In this document: positions 1-10,700 of the stretch, in pieces
How positions within the stretch are numbered: the first letter of the stretch is position 1
How the letters are laid out: each line of letters opens with the position of its first letter
Source of the DNA: Proales similis
Lineage: Eukaryota > Rotifera > Eurotatoria > Ploima > Proalidae
Length of the DNA stretch: 64,000 nt
Direction: 5' to 3'
Assembly (NCBI GenBank): GCA_019059635.1
Contig: JAGVRJ010000007.1
Span: forward strand, 1,178,001-1,242,000
Translations under genes and position numbers: made by a program
Notes under the pieces: generated by a model
What the model was told of the DNA's origin: nothing
The model's input: the letters and a program-made list of their open reading frames with translations, nothing else
Database searches by the model: none

Positions 1-348
1 ACAGTTTAGTTGCGTTGAAAGGAAAGCGCGAAACATGGGCTTGCTGATTGTCTTTGAGCTGCATAGAGCTACGCGATGGACTAGTTTTGCAATGCGAATG
101 AAAAAGTGCGTTTCGCTCAGTTCGGCGCGGCAAAGTCGTTCGTTGAGAATTGCCATTCAAATTCATATCTTCTATACACACACGGCCAGTGCGCTTGTCG
201 TCTGAATCCGATTTAATCGCACCCGCTGCTGGGCCTGGCAGCTCACATGTCCGACACCAGACAACGCTAACCAGTCGAACTTGTTTATTTTTTTAAGAAA
301 GCTGAAATTCGCTTGACAGGAGCAAATTGAAATCGCTTTGAAGAGAAA
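1..348. other. 5' flank of RPL31
   Basis: No gene is supported here. The stretch lies upstream of the RPL31 start codon and probably holds its promoter and 5' UTR. Short open frames on the minus strand have no recognisable domain. No TATA box or terminal oligopyrimidine start could be placed with confidence. Confidence 0.5.
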
Positions 349-909
349 ATGGTTCGACGCGAGGGTAAAAAGAGCAACGTAACCAACGAGATCGTCACCC
401 GAGAGTACACGGTCAACTTGCACAAGCGCATCCATGGAGTGTATGTACCTCTAATGAGCTGCCATTTCCATCTGATCGATTAATCTCTCTCTCTCGCTCT
501 CTCAAGAGGCTTCAAGCGACGAGCGCCGCGAGCTATCAGTGAGCTGCGAAAGTTCGCCGAAAAGCAGATGGGCACCCCAGACGTTCGAATTGACACTTCG
601 CTCAACAAGTTCTTGTGGTCTCAGGGCATCAAGTAGGCGCGCTCCTCCAGAGCTCTAATAGTCCGTCTCCAGACAATTCAGCGTTTGATCATAGGAACGT
701 GCCCTACCGAGTTCGTGTTCGTCTCTCCCGCAAGAGAAACGAGGACGAGGACTCTGAGCACAAGCTCTACACCCTGGTCACCTACGTCCCTGTCTTGTCT
801 TTCAAGGGTAAGTTGGCAATTTGCCCGATTCACTACCACTTAACCTTAATTTGCTTTTTCTTCTTCTTCTCTTGCAGAGCTGCAGACCGTGAACGTGGAC
901 AGCGAGTAA
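349..909 (+). CDS. RPL31: 60S ribosomal protein eL31
   Basis: Encodes ribosomal protein eL31 of the large cytosolic subunit, located near the polypeptide exit tunnel. Four exons can be read: 349-440, 507-632, 695-807 and 878-909, with GT-AG introns of 66, 62 and 70 nt. The joined protein reads [20 protein letters not shown], then [15 protein letters not shown], then [20 protein letters not shown], and ends LQTVNVDSE, matching metazoan eL31 end to end with a family-typical length. The ATG at 349 precedes a short basic N terminus (MVRREGKKS). An AATAAA lies just after the stop, near 940. This gene fixes the splice grammar of the window: short introns with GTAWGN-like donors. Identification is secure from the sequence. 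Confidence 0.97.
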
Positions 910-1372
910 ATGTCCAATCACCAATCCATTCGGCTCGTTGATAAATAAACAAAAAAAACGCAGCTTGCACGTTTACAGTTTGATTACAGTATTTATGCCA
1001 TGTTGCAACAACAGCCGAGAGAAAGAGAGAGCGATGGGAAGGGGGGGGGGTTAATTGTCAGGTTGATTGTTTTTGACAGAGCAGCTAATTGAGTTGTTTT
1101 ACGTGGCGCTATTTGTGGGCCAAATGCGGTTGAAATGCTCGAACATGCGAGATTTGGTGAAATTCGGGCCGAGAGAGAGAGTTCTCCTTTGTATCGAGCA
1201 ATTAAGGTTAGAGGGCGGGAGAGATGGAATCTCTTCAGGCAATGTGAGCAAATGCTTAAATAGTCACGAATGCACTTGGTTTCCATGGGATGCACCAAAC
1301 TTGCGAGCGTGTTTAACTACTACTGGGCCCTGCGCTCTGATCCCGAATCAGTTCGCTGGTAAGTAAATCAAA
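910..1372. other. Intergenic, RPL31 3' end to EF-hand gene
   Basis: Contains the RPL31 polyadenylation signal near 940, a GA-rich tract with a G run near 1020-1050, and the presumed promoter of the next gene. Two overlapping short frames on opposite strands have no recognisable domains and look like chance ORFs. Confidence 0.5.
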
Positions 1373-2220
1373 ATGGAGGAAGAGATCGCTGAATCGCCGG
1401 CCCCTAATCACGTTCAAACCAACGAAGACGATCAGCTAAACGATGAAGAATTAGACAACGAGGTTCGACTGATAGTCTTTGTTCCTGTCTCAATTTCTAA
1501 ATTCAACCCCTCTTTTAAAATCCAATTTGACAAACTGAAGGACATTTTCAACACAATGCCGTCTTTCAATGGCAATGAGGACAGCGCTCCGATTAGCTTT
1601 ACGAGCGCCCAGCTATCGGGTACATTTCGCTCTAGACATAAACAGGCCTTGTTTCAAAATTGGCGAAATTTGTGCAGAATTCGAGGCCGCGTTTAAAAAA
1701 TTGGACCGAAATGGAACCGACCGAGTGTCGATAGATCAAGTGGGAGATTTGCTGCGAGCCGTAAAGCTCAATCCAACGCTCGGCATGATAGAGCACATCA
1801 CAGAGTGGTTCAAGTCGATAAGTGAGTGTTGACTTGGCTCCTCAAGTTCAAGATCTCGGCCTCAAAAGTCTGCCTGAAACAGACGTCAGCTTGATCTCGC
1901 ACGAGCAGTTTGTCAAGCTGCTTGAACGATGCTGGTACAAATACAACGCCGAGAAAGAGCTGGAGGAAGCGGTGAACGCGTTCGATCCTCTCGGCAATGG
2001 CTATTTTACAGTCGACGAGTTTAGGAAGATGCTGGTCGATTACGGCGAGAGGATGGACGAAACAGAGTTCAAGGAAATACTCAAGGCGATTAAAGTCCAA
2101 CCAGACGGCACGATCAACTCGAAAGGTAATTCTCGCCAGACTCGTTCGCCGATTCGCGCTTCTCACCAAAACAACTCTTGTCAAGACATCGTTCAACTTC
2201 TCTCTTCCGGTCTTAATTGA
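1373..2220 (+). CDS. Calmodulin-like EF-hand protein
   Basis: Four exons fit: 1373-1619, 1678-1821, 1883-2125 and 2186-2220, with introns of 58, 61 and 60 nt, giving about 222 residues. An acidic N-terminal extension (MEEEIAESPAP) precedes a calmodulin-like module. FTSAQLSEFEAAFKKLD aligns with the calmodulin opening, and the first loop reads DRNGTDRVSIDQ. The second EF-hand looks degenerate. The third has the loop DPLGNGYFTVDEF, and the last has a weak loop (KVQPDGTIN) and ends DIVQLLSSGLN. At least two loops lack the full set of calcium-binding side chains, so binding is probably partial. It could be a calmodulin-like, troponin C-like or centrin-like sensor; the family is clear but the orthologue is not. 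The segment 1463-1540 is T-rich, in frame and 78 nt long, and might be a further intron. AATAAA lies near 2255. Confidence 0.8.
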
Positions 2221-3736
2221 TCTGGACTTGATTGCTTCGTGATTAGGAACCAATGAATAAATTAGCTCATGTCATGCACGCTTTTGCTTTCTTTTTTTTC
2301 TCGCTCTCTTGTTCTACGAGTGCTTCCTGTGGCTGGTTGTGAATGAGAACAGGAGCCCTGCCGAGATAGACAGGAAGCGAGGCAAACGGATTCATGATAA
2401 ACTATCCCACCAGATTGCTTAGCGCACACTACAGAAGGGTCCAAGTGCGAGCGAGCTAGCAAAGTGGCCAACTCACTCATATTGACCGCAGCACTTCTCG
2501 GCCGCTCGTCGTGTAGGGAGAATAATAAATCTATGTAAATTAGCAATGATCAAGTGGCCATCGGACTCTAATGCATTCCTGACCTTGGAAATCTTATTGA
2601 GACACGAGAGAGCAGTGATTGAATGAAAAAGGACATCACGAAAAAAGAGGGCAAAGAGAGAGAGAATAGGGAGAATCAATAAAATGCTCAATCGCTCAAT
2701 CTACAGAAATCAGAACGTACAAATGCACGATGATTGAAAACAATTGACCTCAAATGGAGGCCGGAAAGGGAGGGGGGCTTGAGACATGTTTCTATTTGCT
2801 TGCGGTGATGTCGAACAACAACCGCCATTTGGCTTTAAATGCACTCGCCTGACCAAGCATGATTGTCGTTAGTGTGACTGAGCCCCTGCTAGTATGCTTG
2901 CTAAGCCGGTGAACGCCCATCGCCGCCGCGGCCGCCGCAAAATGGGCCTGAAGAATGTTTAATACCTTAAGCAAACATTGAGCGCGCAATGCAATCAGGT
3001 GCGATCGCTCAAATATTGCCTGCCCCGCCTGCCATGATATGTGCCCGCTGAGTCAGTCGAAACCCCCTAATTAAAAGAGTGACCCACCGGCAGCCAGCGC
3101 AGTCACCGCCTAGCTATTCTCATCTACTTTGCGTTGACCAAAGTGAGCTGGCTCGCTTTGCTAGCTTCTATATTAATTTAAATCGAAGCTCAAGAATGTA
3201 AATATGATTTACAAATTCTCTTCTCGGACGTTCGCACAGAATAGCCGAATTAATGGGCCGTGCTGGTCGCTTACAAAAATAAGTATTCATATGCAAATAG
3301 TGATTAGGCGAATGAAAGAAGTTTCATATTAACCAGCAGTGCGATGGTGCCTCAAGACGACCAACGAGTTAATTAAAGAGGACTATGTCTCTTATTTTCT
3401 TTTCGCTCTCTCTCTGCCCCTGTCCGATCGATCACCGTGAAATCTTCTATTGGTGCCGCCTAGCGCGGCAATCGAATTATTCAAATTCAGAATTCCGCTT
3501 AATGAGGTTAATCGAATAATTCAGGTCTAAACTCTCCGCTTTGTTCATTTTGACAGTCGCCTCATCATCCCGGCGGGCTTGTCGACTTTTTTTCTCTCCG
3601 TCTCTCACTCTCTCTCTCTCTCTCACTTTGACTCGTTTCGCTTCCTCGTGTTAGGGCGACTTAAAGCCCTCTACCAGTCGAGTTTGTTTTATGTGTCAAT
3701 TCAAAGTTTTATTGGCAATTTCAGACTAGTTATAAA
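2221..3736. other. Intergenic region, 1.5 kb
   Basis: Non-coding by inspection. It holds the 3' end of the EF-hand gene, several CT/GA-rich stretches, and a CT-dinucleotide tract near 3595-3630 about 100 bp upstream of the next start codon. Short frames are compositionally biased and carry no domain. Confidence 0.5.
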
Positions 3737-4420
3737 ATGATCGCTTGGATTCTTGCAACGAGTTGTATGATGCAGTTGTTGTCCGCCGCAGCTGTGAGCT
3801 ATTCGCCTCCTACGGTTACTCTAAAGCTCCAAGTCAACCAAAACTATGCGCTCTACTGCGATCATGAAAACAGCACAGGCATTTTCAACTCAACAAGCGA
3901 GCTTGCGCACTCGCCCCGTATATTCTTGTTCAAGAAAAACGACCTGCTCGTCCAAGTCGGAGCGTCCAATCTAACAATCAAATTGGACGATGACGCGCAA
4001 AGCGCTCTCTATGAATGCGGATATTACACGTTCGACAAGTACGGCCAGTCGAGCTATCAAACGCATCGCTCATGGATCGTGGAGCTGAAGAGTAAGACGC
4101 TTACTTTGCTGACAATAGAGCGAAGGCGATAACTAAACGAGTGAAAACAGAAGTCGAAATGACCACCACCAGAGGCGACCTGATTTCATCAAGTGTTTTG
4201 GACCAGCTCGACATAAAGGCAATGAGCGTGAACATTTTCACAAGTAAGACTCTTTTGAACGAACGAACGCTAGAGTGGCGCTAACCGGCCCAAATAAGCA
4301 GGACACACCAAGATGGCCTTCTATGCCACTCTCTCGCTCCTATTTGTCTCGGCGGTCGCTTTGGCTTGTCTTTTATTCAACAGACGCGAGCACAAGAAGC
4401 TCACTAGTAGCATAATGTAA
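3737..4420 (+). CDS. Ig-like single-pass membrane protein, orphan
   Basis: Three exons, 3737-4091, 4151-4243 and 4302-4420, give 188 residues. The N terminus (MIAWILATSCMMQLLSAAAV) is a good signal peptide. The ectodomain has an Ig-like pattern: a cysteine in YALYCDHEN, then the typical late-strand motif DDAQSALYECGYYTF, so one V/I-type fold is likely, with N-glycosylation sequons NSTG, NSTS and NLTI. A membrane segment (FYATLSLLFVSAVALACLLF) is followed by a very short basic tail, RREHKKLTSSIM. No specific family was recognised. The architecture suggests a cell-surface adhesion or receptor protein, which is inference. It sits between two EF-hand genes on the same strand, each with its own upstream gap, so co-transcription is not indicated. 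Confidence 0.75.
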
Positions 4421-5596
4421 CAAAAGAAATTCACTCCAAACAAGTTCAAATCAAGTCGGCCCAGCAGCCGCCTTATTCTCTTCAACAATCGGCTCGAGCT
4501 TATCTTTTTTCATATTTTTTTTTCTAATTTTCATTTCTCATTTCGTTTGCTGCTCGTTGTAACCAAGCGAACCGATTTGCTTCGGCTTTTTGTTCCATAA
4601 ATGTGTTCTATGAAATTTCTTTCTGTGCGATCGATAACTAAATGCTTGAAAGAAGCGATCTTGGAAAGGATGAAGATCGTCAATCAACGAAATAAATAGG
4701 CATCTTGAAAGAATGAAATGAGAACGAAGCAGAGCAGGCATCTCGCAAGCAGCCTTGCAAGTTGAAGCTTAAGACGATTTTTCAAGGTGAGTTGCAATCT
4801 CATCCATTGTTCTCAGCTGGCTCTTGATTTTCTTTATATGCGCATTAATCCAAGGAGGCACTCCTCTCACAACAATTGCGTTTTAAACTTAAACTCACCC
4901 ACCCGGAACCACTGAATAGATTGAGGTTGAATTGATTCATTGCTTCTCCCTTCGCATTCATTCTTTTCACCTTGGTATCGAGTCATCTCAATCACAGATA
5001 GTCAACAATAAGATTTTGCGATACGGGGTATCAACTATGAAACAACGTTTCGCCATACATAGTTGTTGGCTGCAACAAGTTTGCTCTGTGCGAATCGCGT
5101 GTAGCAACCCAATGATTGAAGACTAAACTCAATCTCAAACCTACATATTTGCCCCAACTCACAAATCAATCATCACCGTCCCCTTCGCCCGATTTCATAA
5201 CCATTCTAGCTTGTTGGACTAATACTAATAAAGGATGTTTTCTCTAAAAAAAAAAACACGAAAAACTCAGCAACCACATCAATCAGAAGGCAAATAATTG
5301 GCCCAAATCCAAAGTCTGGGACTGCCGATTGAAATAGGACCGACACGAAAAAGATTGACTTTGCTTAGACCAAAGTGAAAAAGAAATCGAGGCCTAAGCA
5401 GAACGAAAATGAACGACAGCCAATAGAGAGAGCGGGCTGGGGGGGGGGCATGGAGAAGGCAAAAACAATATTTGCTCAAGGCTTTGGCAACGAGTGAAGA
5501 ACGCGTCAAAGCGGTTTGGAACTAAAACAACAACAGAGAATCGATTCCTTCTTCCTTGCAAGTTAAAATCGATTCGTGTTTGGTGTCAGAAATAAA
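4421..5596. other. Intergenic region, 1.2 kb
   Basis: No supported gene. An AATAAA lies near 5227, shortly followed by an A-rich run. A G-rich tract occurs near 5440-5450. The 64- to 76-residue frames here show no domain or splice partner. Confidence 0.5.
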
Positions 5597-6252
5597 ATGC
5601 CCAAAGAGTTCACCGAGCAGCAGGAGCAAAGTGCGATCATTTAACTATTTGCTTTATCATTTCATCACTCTGACAAAATGCGCTTGTAGGCTTCAGGCGA
5701 AAGTTCGAGGTGTTTGCAAACAAGAAGCCAGGTGTTCATCCAGACGAAGCCATCAATTTCATCAGAGCGCTCGATCAGAATCCGTCCAACAAAGACTACG
5801 ACGATGCGCTAGAAAAGCTGAAATTGGCCAAAGCAAGGAGCTTGACCTTTGAAGATTGCATGCGATTACTGTCTCTGCTGTGGGTGGACAATCTCACTGC
5901 ACATTTGTACGAGGCGTTCACAAAATTCGACCGAAACGATGACGGCAAGCTAGACGAGAAGGAGCTGAAAAAAGCGCTGACCACTCTGGGCGAGCCCATT
6001 ACCGAGGCCGAGTTCAATGAGTTGATGAAAATGACCGACTTTAACAAAGATGGCAAAATTGGCTACGCAGGTGATTTAACTCAATGCCGACGAATCTTTT
6101 CGTGAATGTCGATAAATCATCGTTTTAATTGTCAGAAATCGCTAAAAGCCTCAGCAAACAGTTCAATTAAAAACGGTGCCAATTTCCATGGTCTCGAGCA
6201 ATTCAGCCAAGTGTACTTGAAGTGTCTTGAAGCTTCCGATCCAAAGAATTGA
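5597..6252 (+). CDS. Calmodulin-like EF-hand protein
   Basis: Exons 5597-5630, 5690-6070 and about 6155-6252 (introns 59 and 84 nt) give about 170 residues. The start MPKEFTEQQEQSFRRKFEVF leads into a degenerate first EF-hand. Helix-loop units follow, including a canonical loop DRNDDGKLDEKEL and another DFNKDGKIGYA. The last exon supplies a degenerate loop, SSIKNGANFHGLEQF, and ends ASDPKN. The last acceptor could instead be after position 6148, which adds two residues. The protein resembles calmodulin or troponin C but is too divergent to name. With the EF-hand gene at 1373 it makes two related calcium-sensor genes within 5 kb, on the same strand and flanking an orphan Ig-like gene; they may be old duplicates, though similarity between them is modest. 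A polyadenylation signal is near 6302. Confidence 0.8.
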
Positions 6253-7713
6253 TCGTCAATTCAGTTCATGTTCTATTTTTCAAATAAGCGTCACAAATTC
6301 CAATAAAACCATTTCAGCATTCGAGCACGCTTGAGCGAGTTTATAAAAGACACTGCGCTAATGTTTCGGTCTACTGACTTTAAACTCTCGCTCTCTCCTT
6401 CTCTCTCTCTCTCTCTCTCTTACATTTCTCTCTTTTTCTTTTTTACTTATAAATTGGATGATATCGTCTTTTTTTTTGATTGCCTATAAAGTCTGCTTGC
6501 ATTTTTGTTCTTCATTCAATTAATATCGCAATATAGACGATAATAATAAAAAATACTCTCGTTGGGCCAGACTTGGCTGGAATTCATTACTTTCTCATTA
6601 CAAGCGAAGGAAAACTTATCGTTTGTGAGTTATTTTTTTTTTCTCTTCTTTCCAGCATGCACTGGTGGCCCAGCAGATTTTCAGAATTAAAATTGGCCAT
6701 TGATTAGACGCATGAATAATACGCGCTGGAATAGAGTCAAAAATGAGTCACGTCTATGCGGCACCTTAATCGATTGAGTCAATGCAGAGTGACTGTAGTT
6801 TTTTATTTTTACTAATAAAGTTGATTTGCGCCCAGCATCTGATGACACGTCATTCAGCTCGCAGCTAATTATCGATTTGAAATCTTTATGCAACACCAGC
6901 TTTCAATTGGAATTAGTTTATGCTTGTTAGCCAGCCAGGCCGCTGCAAAAAGGTTGCGTAAAAAAATGAAAGAAAATAGACAAGAGATTGTGCGAATGAA
7001 TGCTGGAAAGATTCAAATTTGTCTTAAAAGACGCCCAACGAGCCAGCAAAAAAGATGCCCATTTTCTACTCAGCTTGCTTCGGCGACTATCTCGACAACG
7101 AAACGAAAGGCTTCAGCTACGAGCTTAGAGCGGCGAGAATAAATGCTTCTCGAAAACGCGATCATCATCAAGCGCTTGAGCAGTTTTATTGCGCAAGTAA
7201 TTGAATGCTCACTTACTCAAACGCGGGCTTCGTCATTCGCCATCACCACCGCACAAATAAACACGCGCTTTACAAATGCATGCGCTATTTCACCTCGCCA
7301 TGCATCGCTCCGCGGCCTCAGTCTCTTTTGTAACAATGAGACTGTCGACCGTCTCATTCGACATCTTCCGAGTTTCGAATAGACACAACAAAAAGTGAGG
7401 CGAATGCGGACCACAAGCAAAACTGAGGGAGTGGCTCTGCTAGCTCAAGCATTCACTGGCTGGTTTATATTTTCGTTTTTTTTTACATGCCTATTATGCC
7501 GCTTGTATTATGCTAATTGAGGTGTTTGCAACTATGCTAAATAGTTTCTAACATCTAGTTGGTTTGTTTTGGTGGTGGTGGTGGAACAACCTTTGTGTTT
7601 CGGTTGCTGAACAGCACTTTTCGTTCGAAAACAGCTCTCTTTGCACTCTACGGTGAATGTGAGGTGAATTAACCGAGCAATTTGAAGAAAGACGTAGATG
7701 TTTGAGGCCGACT
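6253..7713. other. Intergenic region, 1.5 kb, upstream of TMEM131
   Basis: No gene is supported. A CT-dinucleotide tract occupies about 6389-6422. T-rich runs and two short frames around 6890-7380 have no domain similarity and biased composition. The end nearest 7700 is the likely TMEM131 promoter. Confidence 0.5.
6389..6422. repeat. CT-dinucleotide tract
   Basis: A nearly uninterrupted run of TC/CT dinucleotides. Similar tracts occur in several introns and intergenic stretches of this window. Confidence 0.7.
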
Positions 7714-10700
7714 ATGATCTACCATCAAATAAGGCCAATTGAACGTCAGCATCCAGCCAAGTTGCCCAATCGCTCGGGGCGACCAACAAGCGCCAATAGA
7801 CTTTCGTCGTTCGTTCTCCTCTCCCTGCTGCTGACATTCACTCTGCCGATCAGCCGAGTCAGCTCGCAAACACTCGCACAGACCCATTACTACCAGGAGA
7901 GTCAAGGTTGGCCTCACCAAAAGTCCCTCTTTTGCGTCTTCAATCCGATTGCTAATACATTTCCTCTAAATAGCGATTCAAGTCAATCACAACGAAGACG
8001 ACCAGTTCGGTCTATTGAGCAACAGCAACCTCGTAAGCAGACATTCTTCGTCTCTCTAGACCTTGACTCACTTTTTCTGCTTTGGCTAGTTCTCTGCGTT
8101 GACAAACGAACTATTAAAGTAAGTTGCATCTCGTGCAGACACAGACAGGCCTGTTTTATGTCATTTGACGTATCAGTCCATTTGAAAATCAATCAAGCCA
8201 ATCTCGATCGCCGGTGACAATTAAATCGAACGCACTCAGTCACATTCGGTTTGAGCCTCCGTCGCTATCGTTCAGTCCGAGGTAGGCGCCCTACAGACTG
8301 CTCAGCGTTAATTTGCTCTTTCAAATTCGATCGGTCAGACCCGTCGGATCACCATGCAAACATACGGTGCAGCTACTAAACACACATTCCGACGAGCCGC
8401 TTGAGCTGGAGTCAATCGCAAGTGGCGACAACAATTTTCACAGCACATTCTTTACGCAAGAGGTTCGAGTTCTGTTCGACTTTGCAAGCTGATTTCTCGC
8501 TCTATTCAATCTGAACTAAGATAATCAAGCCGAACAAGAGCATTAGCTTTGATGTTTACTTTGTGGCAAAGCAGCTTGGCGCGGTCAAGGGCATGTTTTA
8601 TGTGCAGACCAACCGTGGCCTAGTTAAATTCGACGTGGAAGGCACAGGTGTGCCCAGTGAATATCGAATTGAACCCATTCCGCCGGTTCGCCTTCCGCTC
8701 GGCTCTAGCTTTACTCATCAAGTCGAGATGCACAACCCGCACAACCAGAGCCTTCAAATTCTTGAAATGTTCTCCAGTGACGACGACCTGCACATTGAAA
8801 TCGAAGGAAAGCGACAGCCACAGACGGGCATATCCCGCTCCTGGGTAATTGATTCGCATCACGTGCAAGCAACACAAGTTCAAACAACTTTTGCCTTTTA
8901 CCAGCTCATAAAGCCGTTCGATAGCAAACAAGTGGCCACTCTCCGCTACGTTGGCCGTCATCCGGGCAATTACAGTGCATACGTTCTTATCGAAGCTCGT
9001 CTAAAGAACAAGACCCGTGAGACTCTGGTCCTAAGCACCGAAGTTGAAGTGACAGAGGCGGCACTGCTGAAAGCACCGTTCGAAACAATTGAATTCGGAC
9101 CGGTGTCAATCGACGCCGAGTCCGGCTTCGGGTGGCCAGAGCAAGCCACTTACGAGCTGTTTTTAGCCAACTATGCTCATCAGTCGCTCAGTATTCAGGT
9201 AGCAAGCGGCCAGACTCACGTTCTCATTTACTCTCGCCTTAACCTACTTCTTGGTCCACTGTTTAGGATGTGTTTGCAGTCCGACACAACAGTGCATTAG
9301 ACATCAAGTTCTACAAAGGCCTGCGCCTGCCCGATGATCCCAACCAGCTGACCAAAGTTGCCGAACTCAAATTCAATCGTAAGCTCGCTGCCTATTTGTG
9401 TCGGCATCGGCTTCTCCACATCTCCTCTTCTGCAGCGTTCAAGGTTGGCAAAAACTCGCAGTGCTACGGAAGAATCATGGTCAAAACAAACAACTCGGAC
9501 ATTTCCTACAGTACCTCGTTCAAAGTCGAACTTCATCAGGGGTGAATGCTCTTTCTTTGATTGTCTGGTCTCACGTCCATTCTCATGCCTCTCAAGTTCG
9601 CTTCGCTATTTTTCCGAGGACATTGAATTCATGCTGCCCAGAAAAGATTCAGATCTGCACACAATAAGAAGTGAGAGAACAAGCTGAGCTGGACGCTCTC
9701 GTACTCAAACTGGCACTTAAAATTGAAACGTTTCTTTAGAGACCGTTCATTTGAAAAATCGCTTCCCCTATCCGATTGTGGCATTCGCAGTCGAAATGGT
9801 CGAATATGCGCGCGGAATTTTTCAGGTTAGAATCAGAAGCGAAACGCACGAGACCGTCAATTCACATTTGCTTCGACCGACCAGCCCTCCGATCTAAAGC
9901 ATCCAGTTCTGATTCAGAGTGGCGTCGAACACGGCCAGCCCGTGTTTGAACTCGACTTGAACGTGCACAAACTCAGACGCTTCTACAAAAATCTCGACCT
10001 CATTCACGAGACCGAGTGTCTGCTGCACACAAATTTGACCAAATTCAACATTCCACTGCGCATATTCGACGGCCAACTCAAATTGGTATGTGACCGCTTC
10101 GAGCCTCTGCACCATCAGCTTGTTTGCTTATTCTATTCTAAAGAAATTCGAGGATAACAAACGAGTGAAGAGACAATCGGACACGACCGACAAAATTGAA
10201 ATCAACGCCGTACTCATCAACACGGAGAATGTGTTCAAGATGCTTCTACTTAATCCGAATCCGGTCGAGGTATTTCATCCGCTCTAGTCCGCATTTCTGC
10301 CCCGCTCATCTCGCTTGGTTGTAAAGATTCAAATACACAGACTGTCAATATGCGAGCAGACTTCCAACCTGCCCAACCTCTATCTTGTCAATCGATTGCT
10401 TGTGCGCAACTCAAACGACCAGACATTGTTGGCCGACTCGGCCGAGCCGACTCATACGCAAACTGATGTAAGTCGCACAATGAGCATCGAAATTCACTTT
10501 GGCTCAATCTCTTGCCTTTGTCTCGTCAAGATCTGGCTGCCTGCCTACTCAAACATTTCGCTCGACTTGAGTATTCAGAACTCGGCGCACGAGTCGTTGC
10601 TCGTCAGGAGCACATTTTTCCGCTCGCCCAAGTTCACCTACAACATAAGCATTCAGACGGACTTGGGGGTAAGACGACTCTGATGGCGTCCAGTTCAGCT

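Noticed and set aside
1822-1852. A 25- or 31-nt ultra-short intron in the first EF-hand gene
   Set aside because: The frame also fits a 61-nt intron (1822-1882) ending GAAACAG, which matches the usual length and gives a better EF-hand alignment.
4932-5126. Short plus-strand frame as a coding gene
   Set aside because: No domain, signal or splice partner; low-complexity flanks suggest chance.
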